A stretch of 64,000 nt of DNA from Microbacterium sp. Leaf159. Lineage in GTDB: Bacteria; Actinomycetota; Actinomycetes; Actinomycetales; Microbacteriaceae. Each line of letters opens with the position of its first letter. The stretch's first letter is position 1. Position numbers and translations under genes: made by a program. This document shows, piece by piece, positions 53,002 to 60,879 of this stretch. The notes beneath the pieces were generated by a model. It saw only the letters and a list, made by a program, of their open reading frames with translations, did not search any database and was not told the DNA's origin. Location: assembly GCF_001423615.1 (NCBI RefSeq), contig NZ_LMOU01000001.1, forward strand, positions 2,282,853 through 2,346,852, written 5' to 3'.

Positions 53002-53352
53002 ATGTCGAGATTGACCATCAAGAGAAAGTGGGGCGGCATAGCTGCGGCATTGGCAGTCACGGCCAGCATGCTCATTCTCCCCGCACAAGCCGCCTCGGCA
53101 TGCACCATCAACCTCACCCACACAGCAAGCAGTGCAAACGTATCGGTCCAGAACGACTGCATCGGTTCGATCGAGAAGGTTCAAGTCCGCCTATACCGCT
53201 ACTACAACAGCGTGATCAACACGTTCTACGGTGCTGAAGGAACGTGGAGCTCCACGGTGACGAACGGCACTGGCACGCAGGCGGGTCAGGCCTACCGCCA
53301 GAAGTCCGCGATCTCGCACAGCTGGTCGGGGTATATCTCGTACACGTCCTGA
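53002..53352 (+). CDS. Small secreted two-cysteine protein
   Basis: 116 aa. N-terminal signal peptide: basic SRLTIKRKW then GIAAALAVTASMLILP and an AQAASA cleavage area. The mature part of about 83 residues has two Cys (34 and 53, possible disulphide) and a Tyr/Trp-rich C-terminus (RLYRYYNSVINTFYGAEGTW and SHSWSGYISYTS). It has no known family by eye; it is not a lactococcin 972 because that motif set is absent. Gene strong RBS and its own terminator hairpin. First gene of a cluster with a membrane adaptor, ABC ATPase and permease, the layout of secreted bacteriocin-like peptides. Confidence 0.8.
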   Translation: MSRLTIKRKWGGIAAALAVTASMLILPAQAASACTINLTHTASSANVSVQNDCIGSIEKVQVRLYRYYNSVINTFYGAEGTWSSTVTNGTGTQAGQAYRQKSAISHSWSGYISYTS

Positions 53353-53371
53353 GTAGCCCACGAAACCAGAC

Positions 53372-53411
53372 GAGTGCAGGTAGGTCGCCGGTTAGCGACC
53401 TACCTGCACTC
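53372..53411 (+). terminator. 17-bp perfect hairpin after the peptide gene
   Basis: GAGTGCAGGTAGGTCGC pairs exactly with GCGACCTACCTGCACTC around a CGGTTA loop, 19 nt after the peptide stop. No T run. It is probably a partial terminator giving much more peptide mRNA than downstream mRNA. Confidence 0.8.
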
Positions 53412-53457
53412 ACGTGTCGTCACAGGAGATGACTTGAACTACACCTACACTGACCGG

Positions 53458-54006
53458 ATGCGACTCTCAGCGACGATTCTTGTCGGCGCCCTTGCCCTCG
53501 CGGCTCTCGCTGGTTGCACTGCCCCCGAGGCGGCCACGAACCCCTACGGCGATCGGATCGAAGAAGCTCAGAGCCAGGCAACCACCGACTTCGAGAAGCA
53601 GGTTTTCGATGATGGGGAACTGACACGGGTCGAGTACGAAGAGGCGGTGAACAGGTACGTCGAGTGCATGGAAGCTCAGTCCGTTCAGATCACACCACTC
53701 GAGCAGACCGGCTACTTCGTGTTCAGTACCTCGTCGGACTCCGCCGCCTATGACGCTTCGGACGAGCAGTGTCGGCCGGGAACATTGGAACTCGTCGAGC
53801 CTCTCTATGTGGACATGACGATGAACCCGGAGAACCGTCCGTTCACCGAGGTCGTTCGCGAATGCTTGGTTGCCCGGGATGCGATCGATGACGGCTTCAC
53901 AACGGATGACCTCAATAAGGAGATGTCACGCGGTGGCCCCCTGACCGAGACTGAGGACTACACCACGTGCATAGCCAACCCCTCGTACTCGTCCGATGAA
54001 GGGTAG
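53458..54006 (+). CDS. Lipoprotein of the secreted-peptide cluster
   Basis: About 182 aa. Signal MRLSATILVGALALAALAGC with lipobox LAGC. The mature part is acidic with three Cys-containing segments (YVECMEAQSV, DEQCRPG, RECLVARD, TTCIANP). ATG 53458 has TACACT 6 nt upstream (leaderless pattern); TTG 53434 with AGGAG is an alternative. Family unknown; its end overlaps the next gene by 11 bp, which suggests translational coupling. Could protect the producer or bind the peptide. Confidence 0.75.
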   Translation: MRLSATILVGALALAALAGCTAPEAATNPYGDRIEEAQSQATTDFEKQVFDDGELTRVEYEEAVNRYVECMEAQSVQITPLEQTGYFVFSTSSDSAAYDASDEQCRPGTLELVEPLYVDMTMNPENRPFTEVVRECLVARDAIDDGFTTDDLNKEMSRGGPLTETEDYTTCIANPSYSSDEG

Positions 54007-54988
54007 ACGCTCAGGCGCACGGTTCTTCGCACTTGGCGCAGTTGCTCTCCTTATAGGCGCACTGGGAGGAGTTGCTGCGTGGACATCACTGCAACCTAGG
54101 ACGGTAGAAGATGAGCCCCTGTCTAGCCAAATGGTAGTCCTGGAGCAGTATGCTGCCCCAGTAAATGTGTCGCTCAAGCCGGTGTACGGGTCACCTATGA
54201 GTCCGCGGCTGTACGCAAGCGGCGTGGTCAGAGCGTTTGATTGCGTCCCCGAATCCCCTTGGATATCAGGTGACTCGAACATCACAATCGATGACCGTAC
54301 GCTCCGCAATCTCGTGCTCCCAACACCACCGTGGCGTTCCCTCCGCGTTGACGATCGTGGAGACGACGTACAAGAGCTCCAGGAGGCGCTGCGAGGTCTC
54401 GGATATGCGATCGACGCCGATGGCGTGTTTGGGCAACACAGTCTCGAAGCGTGGCGCGCGTTCACCAACAATCCGAAGGCTGAGACCGCTGCCCTCGAGG
54501 ACTTCGTGTGGGTGCCGTCAAACTTCGTGTCGAGCAAGTGCGAGCTGATCCTTGGCGACTCGGTGACAGGCCCCATGTCGCCCGCCTCCGGCGATGCGAC
54601 AGTCGCCAGATTCTCAATCGTCGGGACAATCCCTGACGCCACGAGTGAACGAGTGGTCGTCGTCGGCTCGGAGCGAGTTTCCGCGTCCGGCTCTGTCATC
54701 AGCGATCCGTCCGCGATCGCCACGTTGATGGAACAGCCGGTAGTGATCGCCGCTCTGGAGACAGAGGATGCGGCGGTGGCCGCAACTCTCGAGCTGGTGA
54801 CCCCGGTTGAAGCCGCGCGCGTGTCCGCGGCCGCGATCATCACTGACGGCGACGAGGTGTGCGTCGCTCACGGCGCTACTACCTATGGCATCACCATCAT
54901 CGATTCTGCGCTGGGACGCACGATCGTCACATTCGACGGCGAGGTCCCGCGCGAGGTGGATCTAGACCGGCGCATCAATCGGTGCTGA
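53996..54988 (+). CDS. Membrane-anchored peptidoglycan-binding protein, MacA-like adaptor
   Basis: 330 aa. One N-terminal membrane anchor (FFALGAVALLIGALGGVAAW), then an extracytoplasmic region with a PG_binding_1 domain (LRVDDRGDDVQELQEALRGL, GYAIDADGVFGQHSLEAWRAF, about residues 115-155) and a C-terminal part rich in beta-strands ending VTFDGEVPREVDLD. In actinobacteria such proteins precede ATPase and MacB-like permease genes and probably take the adaptor place. Overlaps the lipoprotein gene. Confidence 0.8.
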   Translation: MKGRRSGARFFALGAVALLIGALGGVAAWTSLQPRTVEDEPLSSQMVVLEQYAAPVNVSLKPVYGSPMSPRLYASGVVRAFDCVPESPWISGDSNITIDDRTLRNLVLPTPPWRSLRVDDRGDDVQELQEALRGLGYAIDADGVFGQHSLEAWRAFTNNPKAETAALEDFVWVPSNFVSSKCELILGDSVTGPMSPASGDATVARFSIVGTIPDATSERVVVVGSERVSASGSVISDPSAIATLMEQPVVIAALETEDAAVAATLELVTPVEAARVSAAAIITDGDEVCVAHGATTYGITIIDSALGRTIVTFDGEVPREVDLDRRINRC

Positions 54989-54989
54989 C

Positions 54990-55583
54990 ATGCCCGACAT
55001 CCGCGCCGACGGCCTTGCCTTTCAATACCCGGATCAGCCTCCGCTGTTCGAAGATCTGACGTTTCGCATCGGCCACGGAACGACCGCTCTAACGGGGCCA
55101 TCAGGCTCGGGAAAGAGCACGCTGCTGGGCATCCTGGCCGGCTGGCTGCGCCCGTCGCATGGAGACGTCAGTAATCTTCCGAGCCGAACTCAATGGGTCC
55201 TTCAGAGTCCGATCGGGTCGCCGCGCAGGAGCGCCCTGAGCCACGTAGAACTTCCTCTGCTCGCCGCCGGCGCCCTGCTACAAGATGCTTCGGCCGAGGC
55301 GTACGACATTCTCGCTCGGGTGGGACTCGACGCCGTGGCAGAGCGACCGTTGCGTCACCTGTCGGGTGGTGAGGCGCAACGGCTGATGCTCGCCCGAGCA
55401 ATGGCGGCCAAGCCGGAGTTGATGCTCGTCGACGAGCCGACAGCATCGCTCGACGCTACCAGCGCCGCGACCGTGATTGAGGTCATACATGCGCTGGCCG
55501 ATATCGGCATGCCCATCGTGATTGCCACTCACGACCTGCACCTTGCTGACGCCTGCAGGTCCCGAATCGAGGTACGGCGTTGA
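54990..55583 (+). CDS. Small ABC ATPase (LolD/MacB-like)
   Basis: 197-aa stand-alone ATPase. Walker A LTGPSGSGKSTL, signature LSGGEAQRLMLARAM, Walker B LMLVDEPTASLDA and switch His in VIATHDLHLADA. Short size and LSGGEaQR signature fit LolD/MacB-type systems working with an FtsX/MacB-like permease. Starts one base after the adaptor stop and its own stop overlaps the permease start (TTGA). Confidence 0.92.
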   Translation: MPDIRADGLAFQYPDQPPLFEDLTFRIGHGTTALTGPSGSGKSTLLGILAGWLRPSHGDVSNLPSRTQWVLQSPIGSPRRSALSHVELPLLAAGALLQDASAEAYDILARVGLDAVAERPLRHLSGGEAQRLMLARAMAAKPELMLVDEPTASLDATSAATVIEVIHALADIGMPIVIATHDLHLADACRSRIEVRR

Positions 55584-56638
55584 AACCGTCGATTTGGTTC
55601 CGAGAAGCGATCGAAGACAGCAGGACGGGTGCATCGCGGCCGTGGCTGTGGGGGCTCACCTTCCTCCTTCTGCTCGCGGCAGTGTGCGGCTGGGATATCT
55701 GGTCAATCTCTCGGGTGTCCGAGGGAGCGTCAGCTTTCAAGAGCTCAGGATCTTCGATCTGGATCACGGACAGCATCACTGGGATCGATGGTCGCTCCTG
55801 CGACGCCCTTGCTTCGTCAGAGGGGGTGGGCCACTCAGGCGCTATGGCCGGCACGGCCAACACCAGACTCCAGATCATGCCGAACACTCCCGTGTCGACC
55901 TTCCGCGTGACGCCGGGGTTCGCTGAACTGATCGTCGGCACAGATCTTGCTGTGACTCCGGGCGCGCTAATCTCGCACGACCTCGCCGCGGAGATCCACG
56001 CGACTGAGAGCGCAACTTTCGAAAGCGCTATCGGCCCCATCACATTCGATGAGATCTACGAGTACCCGAGTGACGGCCGGCTCGCCAGCCTGCAGAATGC
56101 CATCCTCATCGTCGACGATGAAGGCGCGACGTTCGATGCCTGCTGGTATGAGGTGTGGCCCTTTACCGAGACAGCGGCCGGTATCGGCATCATGACGGCG
56201 GAGGACCCGTCGGTATCAAAGCAGTCACAGTTGAACTCGCGCAACGGGATCGAGTTTGACCTCACCGCTGAAGTGGAAGGTTTGAAGGTGTGGTTACTCA
56301 CCTGCGCCACGTTGGTGGTGTCAGGCGCGATGGGTTGGATCGCAACGCGGAGCCGTCGGAGTGAGCTTGCCAGCGCATTGCATTCCACTGTCGCTCGCAG
56401 CGATCTCTCCATCATCATCGCGCTAGAGACCCTGATCTGGACGCTCCCTGCCAGCATGCTCGCAATCGGTGCGAGCACGCTGGCAACTTCTCTCCTCCCG
56501 CCAGGCCCCGTCCCTATTTCGCCCGCGTCCGTAGGTCTCGTCTCGGCGGCTGTCGCGGGAGCAGTCTCGGGCGCACTGCTCGCGACACTGTCCGTTCGCT
56601 CCCACAGACTCTTTGCCTATCTGCGCGACCGTCGGTAG
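55580..56638 (+). CDS. FtsX/MacB-like permease
   Basis: 352 aa, TTG start. One helix near residues 24-44 (WLWGLTFLLLLAAVCGWDIW), a roughly 200-residue extracytoplasmic domain, then three C-terminal helices (LLTCATLVVSGAMGWIA, EtLIWTLPASMLAIGASTLATSLL, VGLVSAAVAGAVSGALLATL). This 1+3 topology matches MacB/FtsX type VII ABC systems, which use mechanotransmission rather than a channel. The loop contains several Cys and no signal. Last gene of the cluster. Confidence 0.82.
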   Translation: MKPSIWFREAIEDSRTGASRPWLWGLTFLLLLAAVCGWDIWSISRVSEGASAFKSSGSSIWITDSITGIDGRSCDALASSEGVGHSGAMAGTANTRLQIMPNTPVSTFRVTPGFAELIVGTDLAVTPGALISHDLAAEIHATESATFESAIGPITFDEIYEYPSDGRLASLQNAILIVDDEGATFDACWYEVWPFTETAAGIGIMTAEDPSVSKQSQLNSRNGIEFDLTAEVEGLKVWLLTCATLVVSGAMGWIATRSRRSELASALHSTVARSDLSIIIALETLIWTLPASMLAIGASTLATSLLPPGPVPISPASVGLVSAAVAGAVSGALLATLSVRSHRLFAYLRDRR

Positions 56639-56691
56639 AGGGCGTGTTCGCGTACAGCGGCACCGAGATCTACCACCAGCCACCGTGAAAG

Positions 56692-57342
56692 CTAGACCGT
56701 GACGCTTCCTAGCGAATGGAGCACCTCATTCGCTACTGTTCGCATCTGAACATGAAGCAGGTCTCGCTGGTGCGCGACCTGATCCTCTCCTTGCAGTTCG
56801 GCATGGTTCTCGCGAACGAATGTTGGTGATGATTCAAAGAGCGACGTGATGTGCCGACCCGGAAGGTCAACATGGGCACCCCCGTCTTGATTTGCCAGCC
56901 CTAGGACGAGTTGCTTTCGAGTGACATGGCCATCGCTGAACTGCACAACCGGCTCCCCCGCCCACCAATCCTCATATGACACCTTCCGGCCATCTGGGCC
57001 GAAGTCCAGCGGCATCAGGAACATGGATCCGCCTTCACCAAAAGCCAAGCCATGCAAGGAAGAGCCGAAGGCGTGAGTACCCGGCGGCATCTCGGAGGCA
57101 AACGGAATGTAGAAGGACCGCCACTGCATCCCGGACTTCGCGCCCATCTGCATCAGAATGCTGGATCCTCGGCCCTCGTCGTACGAGAGGGTACGGATTG
57201 CTGTGGCCATCCGCAGCGCTTCGGCATGATCACCGCAGTCAAAAGCCTTGGCGCTCTTGGCTAGAAATCCTAGATTCTCGCGATATCGGACCGTCAGTGC
57301 CGCACGTTCGAAACGCCCGTGGGGCTCGTCATCTTCGACCAT
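56692..57342 (-). CDS. Hypothetical protein, phage/island-type family
   Basis: 216 aa. The frame contains FLAKSAKAFDCGDHAEALRMATAIRTLSYDEG and VSYEDWWAGEPVV with LVLGLANQDGGAHVD near its end, a conserved pattern of an uncharacterised protein family that I remember only vaguely. No membrane or signal segment. No Shine-Dalgarno seen. Its codon bias differs from typical neighbours, consistent with transfer. Converges on the permease gene (54 bp). Confidence 0.65.
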   Translation of the reverse strand: MVEDDEPHGRFERAALTVRYRENLGFLAKSAKAFDCGDHAEALRMATAIRTLSYDEGRGSSILMQMGAKSGMQWRSFYIPFASEMPPGTHAFGSSLHGLAFGEGGSMFLMPLDFGPDGRKVSYEDWWAGEPVVQFSDGHVTRKQLVLGLANQDGGAHVDLPGRHITSLFESSPTFVRENHAELQGEDQVAHQRDLLHVQMRTVANEVLHSLGSVTV

Positions 57343-57371
57343 ACGCTGACAGTTGATCGCTCGGTCGGTCG

Positions 57372-57590
57372 TCAGAGTGCGCCCGTGAGCGCCGCGATGC
57401 CGACCAGCACCGACACCAGTGCGAGAACCAGGGCGATCGCGATCAGCACGGCGTGCACCTTGAGGAACGTCGTGGCCTTGCCGTCGGCATCCCGTGCCCG
57501 CGGGTCGGTTGCGACGCGCTTGTAGAAGCGGGGCCACACCAGCACGTTGAAGGCGGCGTTGAGGAAGAGGACGACAGCGAGGGCGATCAC
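57372..57590 (-). CDS. SCO4848-like small membrane protein
   Basis: 72 aa with two helices (LAVVLFLNAAFNVLVWPRFYK and AVLIAIALVLALVSVLVGIAAL) around a hydrophilic loop (KRVATDPRARDADGKATTFLKVHA), resembling the SCO4848 family of actinobacterial membrane proteins. GTG start with TACCGT 6 nt upstream (leaderless). Function unknown. Marks the return of chromosomal core after the island. Confidence 0.75.
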   Translation of the reverse strand: MIALAVVLFLNAAFNVLVWPRFYKRVATDPRARDADGKATTFLKVHAVLIAIALVLALVSVLVGIAALTGAL

Positions 57591-57870
57591 CCCTCCACGG
57601 TATCGCCGTCGGCATCCCTCCTCCCGCCAGCCGTCGCCCGCCTTCAGGCATCCCGATCTTCCGACGCACCTTCAGGCCCAGACACAGATGCAGGCCCAGA
57701 GTACAAAAGCAGGCCCAAAATACGGCTTCCGGTCCTGCATCCGTGCGTCCGTCCTCCATTCGGCACGACGCCCGACCCACCAGCCCGGAGCCCCCACCGA
57801 TACTCCGGAAAAACTGACCGAGTCCATGTATCACCAAACCCTTGCCGTGCTCCTTACTGGTGTGATCACA

Positions 57871-58506
57871 ATGGGACTCATGATCGACGGCGCACCCGAC
57901 GGCGCCGCCCTCGATCCTGCACCGGACGACGGCGCGGCACGCTGGAGGCGAGCCGCCGACTTCTTCGATGCATGGCGGGACGGCGACAGCCGCGCGATGG
58001 ATGACCTCGTGCGGCTGATGACGCCTGTGCTCTGGCATGTGGTGCGCGCCTACGGTCTCGAGCGGACGCTCGCCGAAGATGTGATCCAGACGACCTGGTT
58101 GCAGCTCGTGCGCGGACACCGCTCGATCGCCGATCCGAAGGCCGTCTCGGCCTGGCTGACGACCACCGCTCGGCGCGAGGCCTGGCGTGCGGGCAAGGCC
58201 CACAACCGGCTCGACACGACAGAGGCGGATGCTCTCGACGCACTGCTGCCCGAGCAGGCCTCCGCCGAGGACCACGCCGCCACCGGCGACGAGAACCGCC
58301 GACTCTGGTCTGCCGTGCAGCGTCTCGCAGAGAGGTGTCAGCGCCTTCTGCGCGTGATCGCCTTCGAAGAGCGACCGGACTACGCGCGACTCGCCGCCGA
58401 CCTCGGAATGGCCGTGGGCAGCATCGGTCCGACGAGACAACGCTGCCTGGCGAAGCTGCGCGACCTGCTCGATGCCCCGACACCACGGCCGGGAGGCGCC
58501 TCATGA
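57871..58506 (+). CDS. ECF-like RNA polymerase sigma factor
   Basis: 211 aa, start uncertain among 57871, 57880 and further upstream. Region 2 is RAMDDLVRLMTPVLWHVVRAYGLERTLAEDVIQTTWLQLVRGHRSIADPKAVSAWLTTTARREAWRAGK (helices of sigma2), region 4 follows (QRLAERCQRLLRVIAFEERPDYARLAADLGMAVGSIGPTRQRCLAKLRDLL). It should activate the following genes; its stop overlaps the next start (ATGA). Heads the four-gene sigma-S8-CHAT cluster. Confidence 0.88.
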   Translation: MGLMIDGAPDGAALDPAPDDGAARWRRAADFFDAWRDGDSRAMDDLVRLMTPVLWHVVRAYGLERTLAEDVIQTTWLQLVRGHRSIADPKAVSAWLTTTARREAWRAGKAHNRLDTTEADALDALLPEQASAEDHAATGDENRRLWSAVQRLAERCQRLLRVIAFEERPDYARLAADLGMAVGSIGPTRQRCLAKLRDLLDAPTPRPGGAS

Positions 58507-58985
58507 GCGAGAACGACGGCAACAACGGCGGCGACAACCACGAGGATGCCGAGCTCTTCGCGCACCTCCGGTCTCTGTGGCGCGACGTCGATCCGATGCC
58601 CGCAGCGCTGATCGATCGCATGATCGCGGCGGTAGCCACCGAGGGCCTGTCGGCGGAGTATGCGCTGCTGACCCTCGTCGATCAGCCGCTCGGCGCGGTG
58701 CGCGGAGACGCGGACGCGCTGACCCTGCAGTTCAGCGACGGCACGACGAGCATCCTCCTGCACGTCACGGGCACGGCGAGCGGCGCGCATCGTATCGACG
58801 GCTGGGTCGACACGACGTCCGGTCTGATCGAACTCGCCCAGGGCGAGCGGATCCGGACGACGACCGCGAGCGACACGGATCGCTTCGTGTTCGACGACGT
58901 ACCCGACGGGCTGACGCTCGTGCGCCTCACCACGACGGTCGGCGACGAGCAGCGCACCCTGTCGACCCCGCAGTTCGAGTTGTGA
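58503..58985 (+). CDS. Acidic conserved protein of the sigma/CHAT cluster
   Basis: 160 aa. N-terminal part ELFAHLRSLWRDVDPMPAALIDRMIAAVATEG, then a beta-rich region (LTLQFSDGTTSILLHVTG, HRIDGWVDTTSG). Similar start patterns occur in proteins encoded between sigma factor and S8/CHAT genes, so it may be an anti-sigma factor or adaptor. No known family assigned. Coupled to the sigma factor gene by ATGA overlap. Confidence 0.7.
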   Translation: MSENDGNNGGDNHEDAELFAHLRSLWRDVDPMPAALIDRMIAAVATEGLSAEYALLTLVDQPLGAVRGDADALTLQFSDGTTSILLHVTGTASGAHRIDGWVDTTSGLIELAQGERIRTTTASDTDRFVFDDVPDGLTLVRLTTTVGDEQRTLSTPQFEL

Positions 58986-59105
58986 TCCACCGCGGGGCGA
59001 CCCGCTCACACCGCGGGCCCGCCCGCACACACCGCAGGGCCACTCCCGCACCTCGCAGGATTCCCCGCACAGGACGCGGGTCCGCCCGCGAGGAGAGGAC
59101 CGACG

Positions 59106-60683
59106 ATGGAGCAGCCCAAGGGGTGGAGCTGGCAGGACCGAGCGGAAGGGTCGATCCGTCGAGGGACGGCGCTGGATCCGTCCGTCGAGCCGGTCGACGG
59201 CGTCCGCGCGTTCCCGACCGCGTATCTGCAGGAGCGCCTGCTGATCACACAGGACCAGGTCGACAACGGCCAGGAGGCGTACGACAGGGAGATCCGCGAG
59301 CTGCGCGAAGCCGCCGGATCGTTCGGCTGGAACCTCGACATCGAATCTCCGGATGCGCTCCGCGCCGCAGACCCGCTGGTGCCGGGAGTGCCCGGTTTCC
59401 TCCGAGCCCATCTGACGACGCCCGACGAACCCACGCGCGGTGAATCACCCGTGCCACCCGACGCCTGGCGCGTGCTGCAGCGCGCACGACGCAGTTCGGG
59501 AACGCCGATGCCCCGGACCAGCCTCGAGCACGTGCTGTCGATCGACCCCGTCGGGCTCAATCCGTTCAGCCGCACGAATCCCTTCAGCCGCACCAACCCG
59601 TTCAGCCGCACCAACCCGGTGCGTGGAGCAGGAGGAGGCGCCGGAGGCAGCGACGACTACCTCGAACCAGGACGCGGCGCGCGTCAGCCCGTCGCCTGGC
59701 TCGGCCCGGCGCCCCAGCGCACCGCCGCTCCGAAGCGCGGCCGTCGCCCGGTCGTGGCGGTACTCGACACGGGATGCGGCGTGCACGACTGGCTGCCCGA
59801 CGACATCGTCACCCGGCACATCGAGCTCGACGGCGTGCCGGTCGGGCTCACCGACGAGGCGGATCCCGAACGCTACCCCGATCTCTACGGACAGCTCGAC
59901 GGCGAGATCGACGCGGTCGCGGGTCACGGGACGTTCATCGCGGGCCTCATCCGGCAGACGGCTCCGGAGGCCGACATCCTGTCGGTCCGCATGGCCGGCG
60001 CTCTCGGTGTGATCGATGAGAGCACGTTCCTGACGACGGTCGCGCAGGTGGTCGAGCTGCTGCGTCGCCACCGCGAGGACCCGAAGACCGGGCATCCGAT
60101 CGACGTCCTGAATCTGTCGCTCGGGTACTACCACGAGACCCCGGTCGACGGTCAGTTCAGCAAGACCCTCAATGCGCTGCTCACCAGGGCACGGGAGCTC
60201 GGATGCGTGGTGGTGTGCTCGGCGGGCAACGACGCGATCGATCGACCGTCGTTCCCGGCATCCCTCTGGCCGTGGCCCGGTGCCGACAACGGCATCCCGC
60301 GCGACAAAGACGCCCCGCACGTGTCGGTCGGCGCCCTCAACCCCTCGGCCCGCTCTGTCGCACTGTTCTCCAACGTCGGCCCCTGGGTGCAGGTGTATGC
60401 GCCCGGTGCCGCGGTGGTCAGCACCTCACCGGCGTTCGTCGGCGGCGAGCAGGCGACCACGAGGGCCGACGTCGACGGACTGCGCCGCGAGACGATCGAC
60501 CCCGACGACTACCGCGGCGGTTTCGCGATCTGGAGCGGCACGTCGTTCGCGGCTCCGTACGTCGCGGGTCGCATCGCGGCGCAGCTCGGCACGGTGCCTC
60601 CGCAGGGCGTGAAGGCGGATGCCGCGGCCAAGGCCGTCGCCGCCGTGCTCAAGACGCTGCCGTCTCCGGTCGAGCGAGGGTAG
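59106..60683 (+). CDS. Cytoplasmic subtilisin-like S8 serine protease
   Basis: 525 aa without signal peptide. Catalytic Asp221 (VAVLDTG), His274 (GHGTFIAGL), oxyanion Asn375 (SAGND) and Ser480 (SGTSFAAPYVAG) are all present. Residues 1-150 form an N-terminal domain; residues 152-170 are a linker with three NPFSRT hexapeptides and a following Gly-rich stretch. GAGGAGAGGACC RBS. It probably needs activation, for which the repetitive linker is a natural place. Between the sigma/acidic gene pair and the CHAT gene. Confidence 0.9.
   Translation: MEQPKGWSWQDRAEGSIRRGTALDPSVEPVDGVRAFPTAYLQERLLITQDQVDNGQEAYDREIRELREAAGSFGWNLDIESPDALRAADPLVPGVPGFLRAHLTTPDEPTRGESPVPPDAWRVLQRARRSSGTPMPRTSLEHVLSIDPVGLNPFSRTNPFSRTNPFSRTNPVRGAGGGAGGSDDYLEPGRGARQPVAWLGPAPQRTAAPKRGRRPVVAVLDTGCGVHDWLPDDIVTRHIELDGVPVGLTDEADPERYPDLYGQLDGEIDAVAGHGTFIAGLIRQTAPEADILSVRMAGALGVIDESTFLTTVAQVVELLRRHREDPKTGHPIDVLNLSLGYYHETPVDGQFSKTLNALLTRARELGCVVVCSAGNDAIDRPSFPASLWPWPGADNGIPRDKDAPHVSVGALNPSARSVALFSNVGPWVQVYAPGAAVVSTSPAFVGGEQATTRADVDGLRRETIDPDDYRGGFAIWSGTSFAAPYVAGRIAAQLGTVPPQGVKADAAAKAVAAVLKTLPSPVERG
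59559..59618 (+). repeat. 18-bp tandem repeats encoding NPFSRT hexapeptides
   Basis: Three near-identical 18-bp units (and a partial fourth) code for NPFSRT-NPFSRT-NPFSRT-NP between the N-terminal domain and the protease domain of the S8 enzyme. Possible cleavage or docking site. Confidence 0.75.
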
Positions 60684-60713
60684 CCCAGGGCCGCCATCCG
60701 GACCCATCTGGTC

Positions 60714-60792
60714 ACAGATGCATGCTCAGATGACGGATGCATGCCCGATTCGCCGATCCGGGCATGCACCTGTCTTCTCGGCATGCATCTGT
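60714..60792. promoter_or_regulatory. Nested palindrome with four ATGCATGC-like motifs
   Basis: Outer arms ACAGATGCATGC (60714-60725) and GCATGCATCTGT (60781-60792) and inner arms TGCATGCCCG (60738-60747) and CGGGCATGCA (60759-60768) share one centre at 60753. Each arm holds a GATGCATGC-like motif. The element lies in the 196-bp gap between the protease and CHAT genes. It could be an operator for CHAT expression or a terminator; operator favoured because of the repeated motif. Confidence 0.7.
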
Positions 60793-60879
60793 ACGCGGAT
60801 CGACCACCTACCCGCTCCCAGAACCTCGGATGCGGTCGTAGACCTTCCCTGAGACCGAATCGACCGGCATTCTGGTTGG

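Noticed and set aside
53002..53352. Lactococcin 972-type bacteriocin
   Set aside because: The characteristic GGxWxYG and HxA-type motifs are missing; only size, export signal and ABC neighbours agree.
56692..58440. Single 580-codon minus frame over the hypothetical, SCO4848-like and sigma genes
   Set aside because: Only the 216-residue part ending at 56692 reads as protein; the rest is antisense to the sigma factor and the small membrane protein.
58986..59105. Short CG-rich imperfect repeats between the acidic protein and S8 genes
   Set aside because: Weak and irregular; no consistent period that supports a named element.
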